Shown here in pieces: positions 34,129 to 43,324 of a stretch of DNA of 64,000 nt. Every line of letters starts with the position of its first letter. Position 1 is the stretch's first letter. Made by a program: the position numbers and the translations under genes. Below the pieces are notes generated by a model, which saw only the letters and a list, made by a program, of their open reading frames with translations, was not told where the DNA came from and ran no database searches. Location: positions 310,001-374,000 of the forward strand of contig CAWIWF010000008.1 of assembly GCA_963839815.1 (NCBI GenBank), read 5' to 3'. This DNA is from JACVRM01 sp963839815 (GTDB taxonomy: Bacteria; Actinomycetota; Thermoleophilia; Gaiellales; Gaiellaceae).

Positions 34129-36090
34129 ATGGCCAACGACCGCCCAAACCGTCCGATTCGCCCGCGCGGCCCCGTGGGAGGCCGCCGCAAGCGCCGCGTC
34201 GTCATCGACACGCAGGCGTCTCGCCCACGCCCTGACTCGCGGCAGGCGCGCGACCGCACGGCCGAGCGGCCCAAGCAGCAGGCTCCCGTTGCCGCCCCGA
34301 CCGGGCCCGTGACGGTGCCGTCGGGCGTCACCGTCCGCGACTTCTCGCAGGCGCTCGGCGTCCCCGCCGCCCAGCTGATCAAGATCATGATGGGCCTCGG
34401 CAAGATGATCCAGATCACCCAGTCGCTCGCCGACGAGGAGGTCGAGTTGATCGCCGCCGAGCTCCAGCGCGAGGTGACGATCAAGCACGCGGCCGAGGAG
34501 GAGCCGGAGCCCGAGCAGTTCGACGACAGCGCCGACGACCTCACCGACCGGCCGCCGGTGGTCACGATCATGGGCCACGTCGACCACGGCAAGACGACGC
34601 TGCTCGACGCCATTCGCGAGACCGCCGTCGTCGAGACAGAGGCCGGCGGCATCACGCAGCACATCGGCGCCTACCAGGTCGATCACGCCGGCCGCCGCAT
34701 CACCTTCCTCGACACTCCGGGTCACGAGGCCTTCACGGCCATGCGCGCCCGCGGCGCGAAGGTGACGGACATCGCCGTGCTCGTCGTCGCTGCCGACGAC
34801 GGCGTCATGCCGCAGACGCGCGAGTCGATCTCGCACGCGCGCGCAGCCGCGGTTCCGATCGTCGTCGCCGTCAACAAGGTCGACCTGCCCGACTCGAACC
34901 CCGAGCGGGTGCGCAGCGAGCTGGCCAACGAGGACCTCCAGCCCGAGGAGTGGGGCGGCACGACGCAGTTCTCCGAGGTGTCTGCGAAGGCGAAGCAGAA
35001 CCTCGACGACCTGCTCGAGAAGGTGCTGCTCGTCGCAGACGCCGAGCTGGAGCTGAAGGCGAACGCGAATGCCACCGCCTCCGGCCCGATCATCGAGTCA
35101 CGCCTCGACGTCGGCCGCGGGCCCGTGGCCACGATGCTGATCCAGCGCGGCACCCTCAACGTCGGCGACGCGATCGTCGCGGGGGACGCCTGGGGCCGCG
35201 TGCGGGCGCTCTACAACTTCCGCGGCGACAAGGTTCGCAATGCCACACCGGGCGATCCGGTCGAGATCCTCGGCTTCGACCGCCCGCCGCCCGCCGGCGA
35301 GCTCGGCCGCGTGGTCGAGAACGAACGCCAGGCCCGGCAGCTCGCGACCACCCGCGGCGCCCGCATCCGCCGCGAGCAGCTGGCGGCGACCGCGCGGCCT
35401 GCAGTGTCGCTCGAGCAGCTGTTCGGCCAGATGCAGGAGGGCGCCGTCGAGGAGCTCAACCTCGTCGTCAAGGGCGACGTGGACGGCTCCGTCGAGGCCG
35501 CAGTCGGCGAGCTCAAGAAGATCCAGCACCCGGAGGTCGGCGTCAACGTCATCCACACCGGTGTCGGCGGCATCACCGAGAGCGACGTCATGCTCGCCGC
35601 TGCCTCGCAGGCGCTCGTCGTCGGCTTCAACGTCCGGCCGAACGCCGAGGCGCGGTTGCTCGCCGAGCGCGAGGGCGTGGACATCCGCACGTACCGGGTG
35701 ATCTACCAGCTCACCGAGGACATCGAGAAGGCGCTTGTCGGCATGCTGCGGCCCGAGGAGGTCGAGGAGATCCTCGGCGAGGTCGAGGTCCGCGAGACCT
35801 TCCGCGCGTCGCGGGTCGGCACGATCGCCGGCTGCTACGTCCGCCAGGGCGTGGTGCGTCGCGCCGCCAGCGTGCGCATCGTCCGCGACGGGACGCTCAT
35901 CCACGAGACGACCATCGACTCGCTCAAGCGCTTCAAGGACGACGTCCGCGAGGTCACCGAGGGCTTCGAGTGCGGGCTCCACCTCGGGGGCTTCGACGAC
36001 ATCAAGGTCGGCGACATCCTCGAGATCTACGAGACGCGTCAGATCGAGCGGACCGACCTCGCGACCGACGGAGCGACGGCAGCGAGTTGA
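34129..36090 (+). CDS. infB: Translation initiation factor IF-2
   Basis: A 653-aa GTPase that places initiator tRNA on the 30S subunit. After a short basic N-terminus and one IF2N-like segment (VTVPSGVTVRDFSQALGVPAAQLIKIMM), the G domain shows G1 GHVDHGKTTL, G3 DTPGHEAF and G4 NKVDLP; domains II, III (LFGQMQEG...VVKGDVDGSVEA) and IV follow. It is much shorter than the 900-1000 residues usual in streptomycetes and mycobacteria because the long disordered N-terminus is missing. ATG 34129. Confidence 0.96.
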   Translation: MANDRPNRPIRPRGPVGGRRKRRVVIDTQASRPRPDSRQARDRTAERPKQQAPVAAPTGPVTVPSGVTVRDFSQALGVPAAQLIKIMMGLGKMIQITQSLADEEVELIAAELQREVTIKHAAEEEPEPEQFDDSADDLTDRPPVVTIMGHVDHGKTTLLDAIRETAVVETEAGGITQHIGAYQVDHAGRRITFLDTPGHEAFTAMRARGAKVTDIAVLVVAADDGVMPQTRESISHARAAAVPIVVAVNKVDLPDSNPERVRSELANEDLQPEEWGGTTQFSEVSAKAKQNLDDLLEKVLLVADAELELKANANATASGPIIESRLDVGRGPVATMLIQRGTLNVGDAIVAGDAWGRVRALYNFRGDKVRNATPGDPVEILGFDRPPPAGELGRVVENERQARQLATTRGARIRREQLAATARPAVSLEQLFGQMQEGAVEELNLVVKGDVDGSVEAAVGELKKIQHPEVGVNVIHTGVGGITESDVMLAAASQALVVGFNVRPNAEARLLAEREGVDIRTYRVIYQLTEDIEKALVGMLRPEEVEEILGEVEVRETFRASRVGTIAGCYVRQGVVRRAASVRIVRDGTLIHETTIDSLKRFKDDVREVTEGFECGLHLGGFDDIKVGDILEIYETRQIERTDLATDGATAAS

Positions 36091-36099
36091 CCACCCGCC

Positions 36100-36126
36100 C
36101 CGGTGCGGCTCGCGCCAGGGCACCGG
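36100..36126. terminator. Bidirectional hairpin between infB and the LVIVD gene
   Basis: CCGGTGC/GCACCGG, 7-bp stem and 13-nt loop, in the 43-bp gap between two convergent stop codons. No T-run; a likely shared, weak terminator. Confidence 0.45.
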
Positions 36127-36133
36127 AGCGCTC

Positions 36134-37564
36134 TCAGCGGCGTCGCCGCAGCTCCAGCTTCAGCACGTACAGCCCGCTCAGCATGTCGCTGGCGAGCACG
36201 TAGCCGCGGTGGAGCGCGACGCCCCAGACCGCTCGGCAGGTGCTCGTCCGGCAGAGCGACCCCGTGCTGTCGTCCCGAGCCTGCGGGAGGAACTGGGCGA
36301 GCACCCGCGGGCGTGCGGGACGGGAGATGTCGGCCGCGACGACGCCCTGCGAGTACCAGGAGAAGTAGGCGCGCGTTCCGAGGACGTCGGGATCGTGCAC
36401 CCCGTTCAGGAACGCCCTCGCGCCGCTCGGAGCAGGCTGCCGCGCGCCCGGGATCGAGAGCGAGCCGAGCCGTCGCGGCCGCCTGGGCGAGGCGATGTCG
36501 TAGAAGGTCGGCAGGCCGCCCGCGGTCTCGTGGGTCTCCACGAGCAGCGTGCCATTGCGGCCGAGCGCGGCCGAGTGCGCGCTGCGGGTGGGCGCCGTGC
36601 GCCCGAGATAGCGGGGGTCGGCCGGATCGGTCGTGTCGAGGATGACCGTGCCGAGGTCCCAGTAGGACAGGAACGCCCGGGTGCCGTCGGCATTCGTGCG
36701 CACCGAGTGGACGAAGCGACTGCCCGCGCCGAGTTCGTCCGGTGGATGCGGGTGGATGCCGAGCCTGCTCCAGGCGCCCCACTCGGCGACGGCCACCGGT
36801 GCGGCCGGGTTGCTGACGTCGTAGATCCGGAAGTCAGCCTGTCCCGGCGTCAGCGCGCGGAGGGTGGCCGGGTCGTAGTCGGGCGACGAGCGAGTCTCCG
36901 AGTCGATGATGGCCGTGTACACGTGGGCGCTGCCCGTACGTGGCTGCAGCCAGATCTCGTGGGAGCCTCGCGGTCCGGTCTCGACCAGGGCGAGCCGCCG
37001 CGGCCTGGCCGGATCCGTCACGTCGTACAGCGCGAAGCCGCGGACGGCGCCGTCCCGGCAGTGCTGGATGCTCGTCACGGCGAGGTCGCCGGCGAACGCA
37101 GGGGTGACGACGCGGCGCACGATCGTCTTCTCGGTCCAGGTCCCTTCGAGCTCCGGCTCCGACGCGGCGTCGGCGAAGGTGGCGACGTGGACGGGCCGCG
37201 ACGGCCGGGAGAGGTCGAACACGCGCACGCCGGCCGCCGTGCAGCCGCCGCCGCCGAAGCTCGAGAGGTAGGCATGACTGCCGTGTGCCCAGATGTCGGC
37301 GCTGTAGCCGCCCGGCGGGCTCGCCCGGCCGACGAGGCGGAGCCGGTGGCTCGTCTGAGCGGCGCGGGGCGTGGCGCTGCCGACAGCGGCGACGGCCGGA
37401 GCGCCCGCAGCGAGCTTCGGCAGCGGGTCCAGCTCGCGCGGGAACACGGCCGCCACCGCGCTCGTGTCGGCGGAGACCTCCGCGTGGAGGGTGCAGGCAT
37501 CGGCGGCGGCGGCGCCGAGGAGCACGGCGCCGAGGCCGGCGGCGAGGAGGGCGGTTGCTCGCAC
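36134..37564 (-). CDS. Secreted LVIVD-type beta-propeller protein
   Basis: A 476-aa exported protein with a signal peptide (ATALLAAGLGAVLLGAAAADA) and about seven propeller blades of the LVIVD type, seen as repeated segments such as GVRVFDLSRPSRPVHVATF, GFALYDVTDPARPRRLALV, DFRIYDVSNPAAPVAVAEW, GTVILDTTDPADPRYLGRT, TFYDIASPRRPRRLGSL and VVAADISRPARPRVLAQF. Such proteins probably bind partners or metals at the surface; no function is established. The start is GTG 37564, with a good Shine-Dalgarno (GGAAGGAG) upstream, unlike most genes here. It separates infB from DUF503-rbfA, which are normally adjacent. Confidence 0.75.
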   Translation of the reverse strand: MRATALLAAGLGAVLLGAAAADACTLHAEVSADTSAVAAVFPRELDPLPKLAAGAPAVAAVGSATPRAAQTSHRLRLVGRASPPGGYSADIWAHGSHAYLSSFGGGGCTAAGVRVFDLSRPSRPVHVATFADAASEPELEGTWTEKTIVRRVVTPAFAGDLAVTSIQHCRDGAVRGFALYDVTDPARPRRLALVETGPRGSHEIWLQPRTGSAHVYTAIIDSETRSSPDYDPATLRALTPGQADFRIYDVSNPAAPVAVAEWGAWSRLGIHPHPPDELGAGSRFVHSVRTNADGTRAFLSYWDLGTVILDTTDPADPRYLGRTAPTRSAHSAALGRNGTLLVETHETAGGLPTFYDIASPRRPRRLGSLSIPGARQPAPSGARAFLNGVHDPDVLGTRAYFSWYSQGVVAADISRPARPRVLAQFLPQARDDSTGSLCRTSTCRAVWGVALHRGYVLASDMLSGLYVLKLELRRRR

Positions 37565-37700
37565 GGGCGTGTGCTCCTTCCGACGTCGGGACAGGCTCCC
37601 GAGTTGGCGAACTATCGTGCTCGGGTGATCCCGGCAGCCCTCACCCGGCCTGCGCGCGGCGCAGGGGCCCGCTCGCTCCGCGCCCCGGCGGGACGCTGCA

Positions 37701-38000
37701 ATGCCTAGCGGCTACGTCGGCATCCTGACGCTCGAGCTCCACTTCCCCGAAGCCGGGTCGCTCAAGGGCAAGCGCCGCCACGTCAAGTCGGCAAAGGCGC
37801 AGCTGCAGAACCGCTTCGGCGCGTCGGTGGCCGAGGTCGACCATCACGATCTCTGGCAGCGCACGGGCCTGACCGTGGCCTGCGTGGCGCGCGAGCACCA
37901 CGAGCTGGAGGCCCTACTCGACGATGCCATGCGCTACCTGCACGGCCAGGAGTGGGAGGTTGCGCTCGCCCGCCGCGAGGTGGTGGTGCCCGGTGAGTAG
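37701..38000 (+). CDS. DUF503 (YlxP-like) protein
   Basis: A 99-aa DUF503 protein: YVGILTLELHFPEAGSLKGKRRHVKSAKAQLQNRFGASVAEVDHHDLWQRTGLTVACVA is the typical ferredoxin-like core. It is found beside rbfA in Gram-positive translation operons and is thought to relate to ribosome biology, without a proven role. It overlaps rbfA by 8 bases. Start ATG 37701. Confidence 0.88.
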   Translation: MPSGYVGILTLELHFPEAGSLKGKRRHVKSAKAQLQNRFGASVAEVDHHDLWQRTGLTVACVAREHHELEALLDDAMRYLHGQEWEVALARREVVVPGE

Positions 38001-38370
38001 CAGCCGCCGGGGGGAGGGGACGGGCCGCATGCGGCGCGTCAACGAGGTGGTGCGCGAGGTGGTCTCCGAGGCGCTCGTCGAGCTGAAGGACCCCCGCCTC
38101 GGGTTCGTGACCGTCACCGGCGTCGAGACCTCGCGTGACCTGCGAGCGGCCCGCGTCTACGTCAGCGTGCTCGGCTCGGAGCGCCGGCGGGAGCGCAGTC
38201 TGGCCGCCCTCGCCTCCGCTCACGGCGTGCTGCAAGCCCGCCTCAACCGCGAGCTGCGCCTGAAGCGGACCCCGCAGCTGGCCTTCGAATACGATCCGAC
38301 GGTCGAGCGCGGCGTGCGCATGTCCCACCTCATCGACGAGCTCGCCCCTGATGACATCGACGAGCCCTGA
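37993..38370 (+). CDS. rbfA: Ribosome-binding factor A
   Basis: A 125-aa RbfA that binds the 16S 5' helix during late 30S maturation: RMRRVNEVVREVVSEALVELKDPRLGFVTVTGVETSRDLRAARVYVSVLGS is the single KH-like domain. The GTG at 37993 gives a short basic N-terminus; ATG 38029 is an alternative start. It overlaps DUF503 and nrnA at its two ends. Confidence 0.93.
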   Translation: MSSSRRGEGTGRMRRVNEVVREVVSEALVELKDPRLGFVTVTGVETSRDLRAARVYVSVLGSERRRERSLAALASAHGVLQARLNRELRLKRTPQLAFEYDPTVERGVRMSHLIDELAPDDIDEP

Positions 38371-39352
38371 CCTCAGCCGCGTCGCGGAGACGATCCGCGA
38401 GCACGACCGCTTTCTCGTCACCACGCACGAGAACCCGGACGGCGACGCGCTCGGCTCGCTGCTGGGGATGACGCTCGGCCTGCGCGCGCTCGGCAAGGAC
38501 GCCCTCATGTTCCTCGGCGGCGACGTGCCGCTGCCGGCCGAGTACCGCTTCCTGGCGCTCGGGGAGCTGCTGCGGGGGGAGCCGCCGGCGGGCGAGCTCG
38601 ACCGCGTCGTGCTCGCCCTCGACTGCGCCAACGAGAGCCGCATGGGCGCGACCGCCGAGGCCCTGCTCGGAGCCCCGCTCGTCGTCGACATCGACCACCA
38701 CCACGACAACACGCGCTTCGGCGGCGTCAACCTCGTCGTCGCAGATGCCTCCTCGACCGGCGAGATCGTCCGCGACCTTCTCCGCGAGCTCGGCGTCGAG
38801 CTGACCCCGGTGCTCGCCGAGGCGCTCTACGTCGCACTCGTCACCGACACCGGACGCTTCCAGTATTCGAACACGACCGCCAAGGCGCACCGTCTCGCCG
38901 CCGAGCTGCTCGACGCCGGCGTCGACGTCCAGCGTGTCTTCCGCGGCGTCTACGAATCGATCCAGTTCGCGAAGCTGAAGCTGCTTGCGCGAGCCCTCGA
39001 ACGGGCCCAGGTCTACGACGGGGGCCGCATCGTCGTCTCCTATCTGCTGGCTACCGACTTCGCCGAGGTCGGCGCCGAGGAGCCGTACTCCGAGGGGATC
39101 ATCGACTCGCTGCGCGCGGTCGAAGGCGCCCAGCTCGCGGCTCTGATTCGCGAGCCTCCGAGGCCGGGGGCGCCGCGGCACCGGATCAGCCTGCGCTCGA
39201 ACGCGGACGAGCTGGACGTCTCGGCGATCGCCCGCGCGTCCGGCGGCGGAGGGCACCGCCAGGCAGCCGGCTTCTCGAGCGAGCTCTCGGTCGAAGAGAT
39301 CACGGAGTTCGTCCGGCGTGAGTTCGCCAGCGCCACCGCGGCCGTCGCCTAG
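38351..39352 (+). CDS. nrnA: DHH-DHHA1 phosphoesterase NrnA (nanoRNase/pAp phosphatase)
   Basis: A 333-aa DHH-family enzyme degrading short oligoribonucleotides and 3'-phosphoadenosine 5'-phosphate. Motifs: HENPDGDALGSLLGM, the DHH motif DIDHHHDN, and ALVTDTGRFQYSNT; the DHHA1 domain ends in GGGGHRQAAGF. In actinobacteria related proteins also hydrolyse cyclic dinucleotides (c-di-AMP) or pGpG, so that is possible. The ATG at 38351 lies 20 bases inside rbfA. Confidence 0.92.
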   Translation: MTSTSPDLSRVAETIREHDRFLVTTHENPDGDALGSLLGMTLGLRALGKDALMFLGGDVPLPAEYRFLALGELLRGEPPAGELDRVVLALDCANESRMGATAEALLGAPLVVDIDHHHDNTRFGGVNLVVADASSTGEIVRDLLRELGVELTPVLAEALYVALVTDTGRFQYSNTTAKAHRLAAELLDAGVDVQRVFRGVYESIQFAKLKLLARALERAQVYDGGRIVVSYLLATDFAEVGAEEPYSEGIIDSLRAVEGAQLAALIREPPRPGAPRHRISLRSNADELDVSAIARASGGGGHRQAAGFSSELSVEEITEFVRREFASATAAVA

Positions 39353-39392
39353 CCGGGGCGGCTGCTGCCCCGTGGGCGCGCGGGCCTGACCC

Positions 39393-40082
39393 GTGCCGCC
39401 CCGCGGCCTCGATCCGACCGGGATCATCCTCGCCGACAAGCCGCCGGGGCCGTCCTCGTTCGCGATCGTCGCGGAGGTGCGCAGGCGCACCGGGGCGCGC
39501 ACGGGTCACGCCGGGACGCTCGACCCCTTTGCGAGCGGCCTCCTGCTGCTCCTGTCCGGCAGGGCGACCAAGGTGGCGCGGCTCTTCGTCGGCCTCGACA
39601 AGCGCTACGTCACCGACGTCGACCTCCGGGCCCGGACGACGACCGGTGACCGAGAGGGCGAGCCGCTGGCGGCGAGCGAGCCGCCGGCCGGCGACGAGCT
39701 GGAGCGGCAGCTCGAAGGCCTCCGCGGGGAAGTGGAGCTGCCGATCCCTGCCGCGTCGGCGGTGAAGATCGGCGGTGAGCGGGCGTACCGCCTGCACCGG
39801 CGAGGCGTGGCCGTCGACATGCCGCTACGGCGCTCGCGCGTCGACACGCTCAACCTCCTGTCCTACCGCGACGGGGTTGCGCGCCTCGACCTGCGGGTCA
39901 GCTCGGGCACCTACGTCCGCTCGATTGCCGACGCGCTCGGCGGCCACTGCGCGTCGCTGCGCCGGCTGGAGATCGGCCCCTTCAGCGTCGAGGAGGCGGA
40001 CGACCGGCGGGTGATCCCGGTCGACGAGGCGCTCGCGCGGCTGCCTGCGGGCTGGGCAGAGGCTGCCGGCGCGGGCTCGTGA
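39393..40082 (+). CDS. truB: tRNA pseudouridine-55 synthase
   Basis: A 229-aa TruB that isomerises U55 in the tRNA T-loop. It has GIILADKPPGPSSFAIV, the catalytic aspartate in GHAGTLDPFASGLLLLL, the RYVTDVDLRARTTTGDREG segment and VSSGTYVRSIADALG. It is somewhat short (about 290 is usual) because the C-terminal PUA-like part is largely missing. GTG 39393; overlaps ribF by GTGA. Confidence 0.94.
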   Translation: MPPRGLDPTGIILADKPPGPSSFAIVAEVRRRTGARTGHAGTLDPFASGLLLLLSGRATKVARLFVGLDKRYVTDVDLRARTTTGDREGEPLAASEPPAGDELERQLEGLRGEVELPIPAASAVKIGGERAYRLHRRGVAVDMPLRRSRVDTLNLLSYRDGVARLDLRVSSGTYVRSIADALGGHCASLRRLEIGPFSVEEADDRRVIPVDEALARLPAGWAEAAGAGS

Positions 40083-40945
40083 GAGTCGCGCGCGAGCCGG
40101 GCGAGCTGGAGCGCCGCCCGCGTGCGGTGGCGCTCGGCACCTTCGACGGCGTCCATCTCGGGCACCGGCGCGTGCTGCAGGCGGCAGTTGACGCGGGCCC
40201 GGCACCGACGGCCGTCACGTTCTGGCCGCACCCGCGCCGGGTGCTGGGCGGCGACGTCGAGCTCCTGTCGACGCTCGACCGGAGGCTCGAGCTCCTCGCG
40301 GACGCCGGCATCGAGGAGACGCTCGTGGTCGAGTTCACGCGGGAGCTGGCGCAGCGCGAGGCGACGACCTTCGCAACGGACGTGCTAGCCGCGATCGGAG
40401 CGCGCGTGGTCGTGGTGGGGCAGGGCTTCCGCTTTGGCAGGGGGCGCGAGGGGGACGCGGCGCTCCTGGGCGGGCTCGGGTTCGACGTCCGTTCGGTGCC
40501 GCTCGTCGAGGGCGTCTCGTCGAGCCTCGTCCGGCAGCTGGTCGCGGCGGGGGAGGTCGCACGGGCCGCGGCGCTGCTCGGACGCCCCGTCGAGGTGGAC
40601 GGCACCGTGGTCGGCGGCGACGCGCGAGGCCAGACATTGGGCTTCCCGACCGCGAACCTCGAGGTCGGCGACGGGCTCGCCGTGCCCGCCTACGGGATCT
40701 ACGCCGGCTCGGCGCTCGGCCGCCGGGCGGCTGTCTCGATCGGGGTGAACCCGCACTACGGCGGCACCGAGCGGCGCGTCGAGGCCTTCCTGCTCGACTT
40801 CGAGGGCGACCTCTACGGGCAGCGGCTCGTGGTCGAGCTGTGGCAGCGCCTGCGCGGCGAGCAGGCGTTCGCGAGCGAGGCCGAGTTGGTTACGCAGATC
40901 GCGCGCGACGTCGAGATGACCCGCCGCGCAGAGCCACCAACTTGA
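40079..40945 (+). CDS. ribF: Bifunctional riboflavin kinase/FAD synthetase
   Basis: A 288-aa enzyme making FMN and FAD. The N-terminal nucleotidyltransferase domain has ALGTFDGVHLGHRRVL and the VGQGFRFGRGREG motif; the C-terminal kinase domain has GRPVEVDGTVVGGDARGQTLGFPTANLEV with the PTAN motif, and SIGVNPHYGGTERRVEAFLLDF. It is coupled to truB by a GTGA overlap, a classic actinobacterial arrangement. Confidence 0.95.
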   Translation: MRVAREPGELERRPRAVALGTFDGVHLGHRRVLQAAVDAGPAPTAVTFWPHPRRVLGGDVELLSTLDRRLELLADAGIEETLVVEFTRELAQREATTFATDVLAAIGARVVVVGQGFRFGRGREGDAALLGGLGFDVRSVPLVEGVSSSLVRQLVAAGEVARAAALLGRPVEVDGTVVGGDARGQTLGFPTANLEVGDGLAVPAYGIYAGSALGRRAAVSIGVNPHYGGTERRVEAFLLDFEGDLYGQRLVVELWQRLRGEQAFASEAELVTQIARDVEMTRRAEPPT

Positions 40946-40997
40946 CCGTGGCGGTGGGGCGGGCGATGCTGCACCCAATCGTCCAAAGGAGGGCTGC

Positions 40998-41405
40998 ATG
41001 CTCAGCAAGGCCCGAATCGGCGCCGTGGTGCCGGTCTCTGACCTCGAGCGCGCCGTCGAGTTCTACGGCGACACACTTGGGCTCGGAACGCCGGAGCGAG
41101 ACGAGATCCCGGACAACCCGGGGGCCCGCTTCGACGTCGGCGGCGGCGAGCTCTACCTCTACAAGAGCGTCGGCGCGGGGCAGAGCCGTCACACGCTCTG
41201 TGCGTTCGAGGTCGGCGACCTCGAGCAGGAGGTCAAGGACCTCCGCGGCCGCGGCGTGACGTTCGAGGAGTACGACATGCCGGGGATGAAGAGCGAGGGC
41301 GGAGTCGTGCAGATGAGCGACGACGTCAGGGCAGCATGGTTCAAGGATCCTGACGGCAACATCATCGGTCTCGGCCAGCGCGCCCGCGTCGCCGCGAGCG
41401 TCTAG
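40998..41405 (+). CDS. VOC/glyoxalase-like protein
   Basis: A 135-aa protein with two beta-alpha-beta-beta-beta modules of the vicinal-oxygen-chelate fold: IGAVVPVSDLERAVEFYGDTLGL and WFKDPDGNIIGLGQRA. Members include glyoxalase I, dioxygenases and resistance proteins, so no substrate can be set. Start ATG 40998, preceded by AAAGGAGG at a good distance. Its stop shares CTAG with the convergent gamma-glutamyltransferase stop. Confidence 0.8.
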   Translation: MLSKARIGAVVPVSDLERAVEFYGDTLGLGTPERDEIPDNPGARFDVGGGELYLYKSVGAGQSRHTLCAFEVGDLEQEVKDLRGRGVTFEEYDMPGMKSEGGVVQMSDDVRAAWFKDPDGNIIGLGQRARVAASV

Positions 41406-42793
41406 GAGAGCACTCGAGCGGCGCCGCTCCGGCGCGGGTCGCCGGCGGCGCCGCTTGCCGTCACGACGCTGACCCCGCCGAAGTAGTGGTGGAGGCCGTC
41501 CCAGCGTCGGACCGCCCAGCCTCGACGCTCCAGCTCGGCCAGGCCATCCTCGTCGACGCCGGGCTCGGCGTTGACCGTCGCGCCGGCGGGGTGGAAGCGC
41601 GGCCGGTCCACGGCGCTCTGCGCGTCCAGCTCCTCGTCGAGCACGCCCGCGAGCACGCCGGCGAGCGCGGTTCGGATCCGCGTCCCCCCGGCAGCGCCAC
41701 CTACGAGCGCGAGGCGGCCATCGGCCGTGAAGGCGAGCGTGGGGGACATCATGCTCTCCATCCGCTGGCCCGGCGCCAGCGGCCCGCGGACGAGGTCGGC
41801 CTCGCCGAGCATGCTGTTCAGGTGCAGGTCGAGACCGGGCAGCCAGTCCCCCGATCCGAGGCCGAGGCTGGTGGTGAGCGAGCAGGCGTTGCCGTCCGGG
41901 TCGACCACGACGAGACTCGTCGTGTGACCGCCAGTCACCGCAGCCGCCGGGGCGAGCGACTCCGTGACCGTGACCACGCGCTCGGACGCGGAGAGGCCGC
42001 GCAGGGACGGGAGGGAGGCGAGCGTCTGCGGCAGCCGTGACAGGCCGGCGCGCGCCTCCACGCGTCCGCCGGCGTAGGCCGTGGCGGCCGGCGTGTCCCA
42101 GCGCGGCTCGTAGGCCTCCAGGTCGGCGGTCGAGACAAGCCCGCCGCGGTCGGCACAGAGCTCGACGAGCGCCCGCCCGATCGTCCCGCGGTACACGGTG
42201 CGGGCACCGTCGTCTGCGACCAGCTCGAGCGCGCGGCGCAGGCCCGGCTGCTCGACGCGGGCGCCCGCCGCGAGCAGCGTCCCCGCGGGCGCGTAGATGC
42301 CTGCGCCCTCGTTCATGGTCATCACCGGGGCGAGCATCGCCAGGCAGGAGGCGTGGGCGGGCGGGAGCTCGGCACCGTCGGCGGCGATGGCGAGCGCCGG
42401 CTCGACGAGCCGCTGCCACGGCAGGCGCCCGTACTCCTGCCAGAGCGCGTCCAGCCCGGCCGCGAGACCGGGCACCCCGCACGTTGCCGGCCCCACGGAG
42501 TAGTGAACGAGCTCGGCGCCGAACGGCACCTGCAGCTCGACCGCCTCTGCCCGCCGTCCCGCGGGGCCGAGACCGGGAACCGTGACGAAGCAGTCGAGCG
42601 TCCGCGACCGGCGGGCCGCCGCGTCGAAGTAGACGGCATGGCCGCCGCCGAGCAGGCCCGTCATGACGGTCTCGGCCACGCAGGAGACCAGCGAGGCGGC
42701 GACGGCCGCATCGGCAGCGGTGCCGCCGGCCTCGAGGATCTCGAGTCCTGCGGCGGCGGTTGCCGGGTGCCCGGCTGCGACGGCGGCGATCAT
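41402..42793 (-). CDS. ggt: Gamma-glutamyltransferase-family protein
   Basis: A 463-aa Ntn-hydrolase of the gamma-glutamyltransferase family, autocleaved into two subunits. The nucleophile threonine is the first T of GGHTTSLVVVDPDGNACSLTTS (about residue 289), and the glycine-rich GGAAGGTRIRTALAGVL follows. The N-terminus (GHPATAAAGLEILEAGGTAADAAVAASL) starts without a signal peptide, so it is probably cytoplasmic, and it is shorter than the 550-580 residues of periplasmic enzymes. The substrate may be glutathione-like, mycothiol-related or a cephalosporin-type amide. A GATACT hexamer lies 6 nt upstream of the ATG at 42793. Confidence 0.88.
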   Translation of the reverse strand: MIAAVAAGHPATAAAGLEILEAGGTAADAAVAASLVSCVAETVMTGLLGGGHAVYFDAAARRSRTLDCFVTVPGLGPAGRRAEAVELQVPFGAELVHYSVGPATCGVPGLAAGLDALWQEYGRLPWQRLVEPALAIAADGAELPPAHASCLAMLAPVMTMNEGAGIYAPAGTLLAAGARVEQPGLRRALELVADDGARTVYRGTIGRALVELCADRGGLVSTADLEAYEPRWDTPAATAYAGGRVEARAGLSRLPQTLASLPSLRGLSASERVVTVTESLAPAAAVTGGHTTSLVVVDPDGNACSLTTSLGLGSGDWLPGLDLHLNSMLGEADLVRGPLAPGQRMESMMSPTLAFTADGRLALVGGAAGGTRIRTALAGVLAGVLDEELDAQSAVDRPRFHPAGATVNAEPGVDEDGLAELERRGWAVRRWDGLHHYFGGVSVVTASGAAGDPRRSGAARVLS

Positions 42794-42799
42794 GCCGCG

Positions 42800-42805
42800 A
42801 GTATC
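42800..42805 (-). promoter_or_regulatory. -10 hexamer 6 nt upstream of ggt
   Basis: GATACT on the minus strand, 6 nt before the ggt ATG; four matches to TATAAT. Spacing agrees with the leaderless pattern. Confidence 0.4.
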
Positions 42806-42980
42806 ACTGCGGCCGTGTGGTCGAGCCGACCTGGAGGAGCTCGCGGCCCGCGGGTCGGCCTGAGCGCGGACGACCGTGGCAGCGTCGCTGCTACCCTTCC
42901 GCGCTGACCGTGGCCTCGGCCGTGCGCGCCCTTCCTTCGCGGCGTGCTGGGACCACGGAGACGACTGTCAAGGGAGGCAC

Positions 42981-43250
42981 ATGACCCTTACCAAGGAAGC
43001 AAAGCTCGAGATCATCGACAAGCACCGGCAGCACGGCTCGGACACCGGGTCCTCGCAGGTGCAGGTCGCGCTGCTCACCACGCGCGTCACCGAGCTCACC
43101 GAGCACCTGCGCACGCACCCGAAGGATCACTACTCGCGCCGGGGCCTGCTCAAGCTCGTGGGCCGGCGTCGCCGGCTGCTGCAGTACCTGCAGCGCGAGG
43201 ATCTCGAGGCGTACAGGGCGCTGATCAAGGAGCTCGGGCTCCGGCGCTAG
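42981..43250 (+). CDS. rpsO: 30S ribosomal protein S15
   Basis: An 89-aa S15: MTLTKEAKLEIIDKHRQHGSDTGSSQVQVALLTTRVTELTEHLRTHPKDHYSRRGLLKLVGRRRRLLQYL is fully conserved. It binds the 16S central domain. Strong Shine-Dalgarno AGGGAGG (42971-42977). The 187-bp gap upstream contains a possible extended -10 (TGCTACCCT, 42889-42897), giving a leader of about 75 nt in which S15 autoregulation could act, though I see no definite S15-site. Followed by pnp, as in most bacteria. Confidence 0.96.
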   Translation: MTLTKEAKLEIIDKHRQHGSDTGSSQVQVALLTTRVTELTEHLRTHPKDHYSRRGLLKLVGRRRRLLQYLQREDLEAYRALIKELGLRR

Positions 43251-43269
43251 AACGCTGACAAACCCCGGA

Positions 43270-43324
43270 GGGTGGAAGTTTGAGCGAGCTCCGATCCCGC
43301 CGGGGCTGACTCAAACCTCCACCC
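43270..43324 (+). promoter_or_regulatory. Long stem-loop between rpsO and pnp
   Basis: Two 7-bp helices separated by one A-C mismatch (GGGTGGA-A-GTTTGAG pairing with CTCAAAC-C-TCCACCC) enclose a 25-nt loop that can extend the stem further. The hairpin lies between the rpsO stop and the pnp Shine-Dalgarno. In E. coli the matching position holds the RNase III hairpin through which PNPase represses itself; a similar role here is inference. Confidence 0.7.
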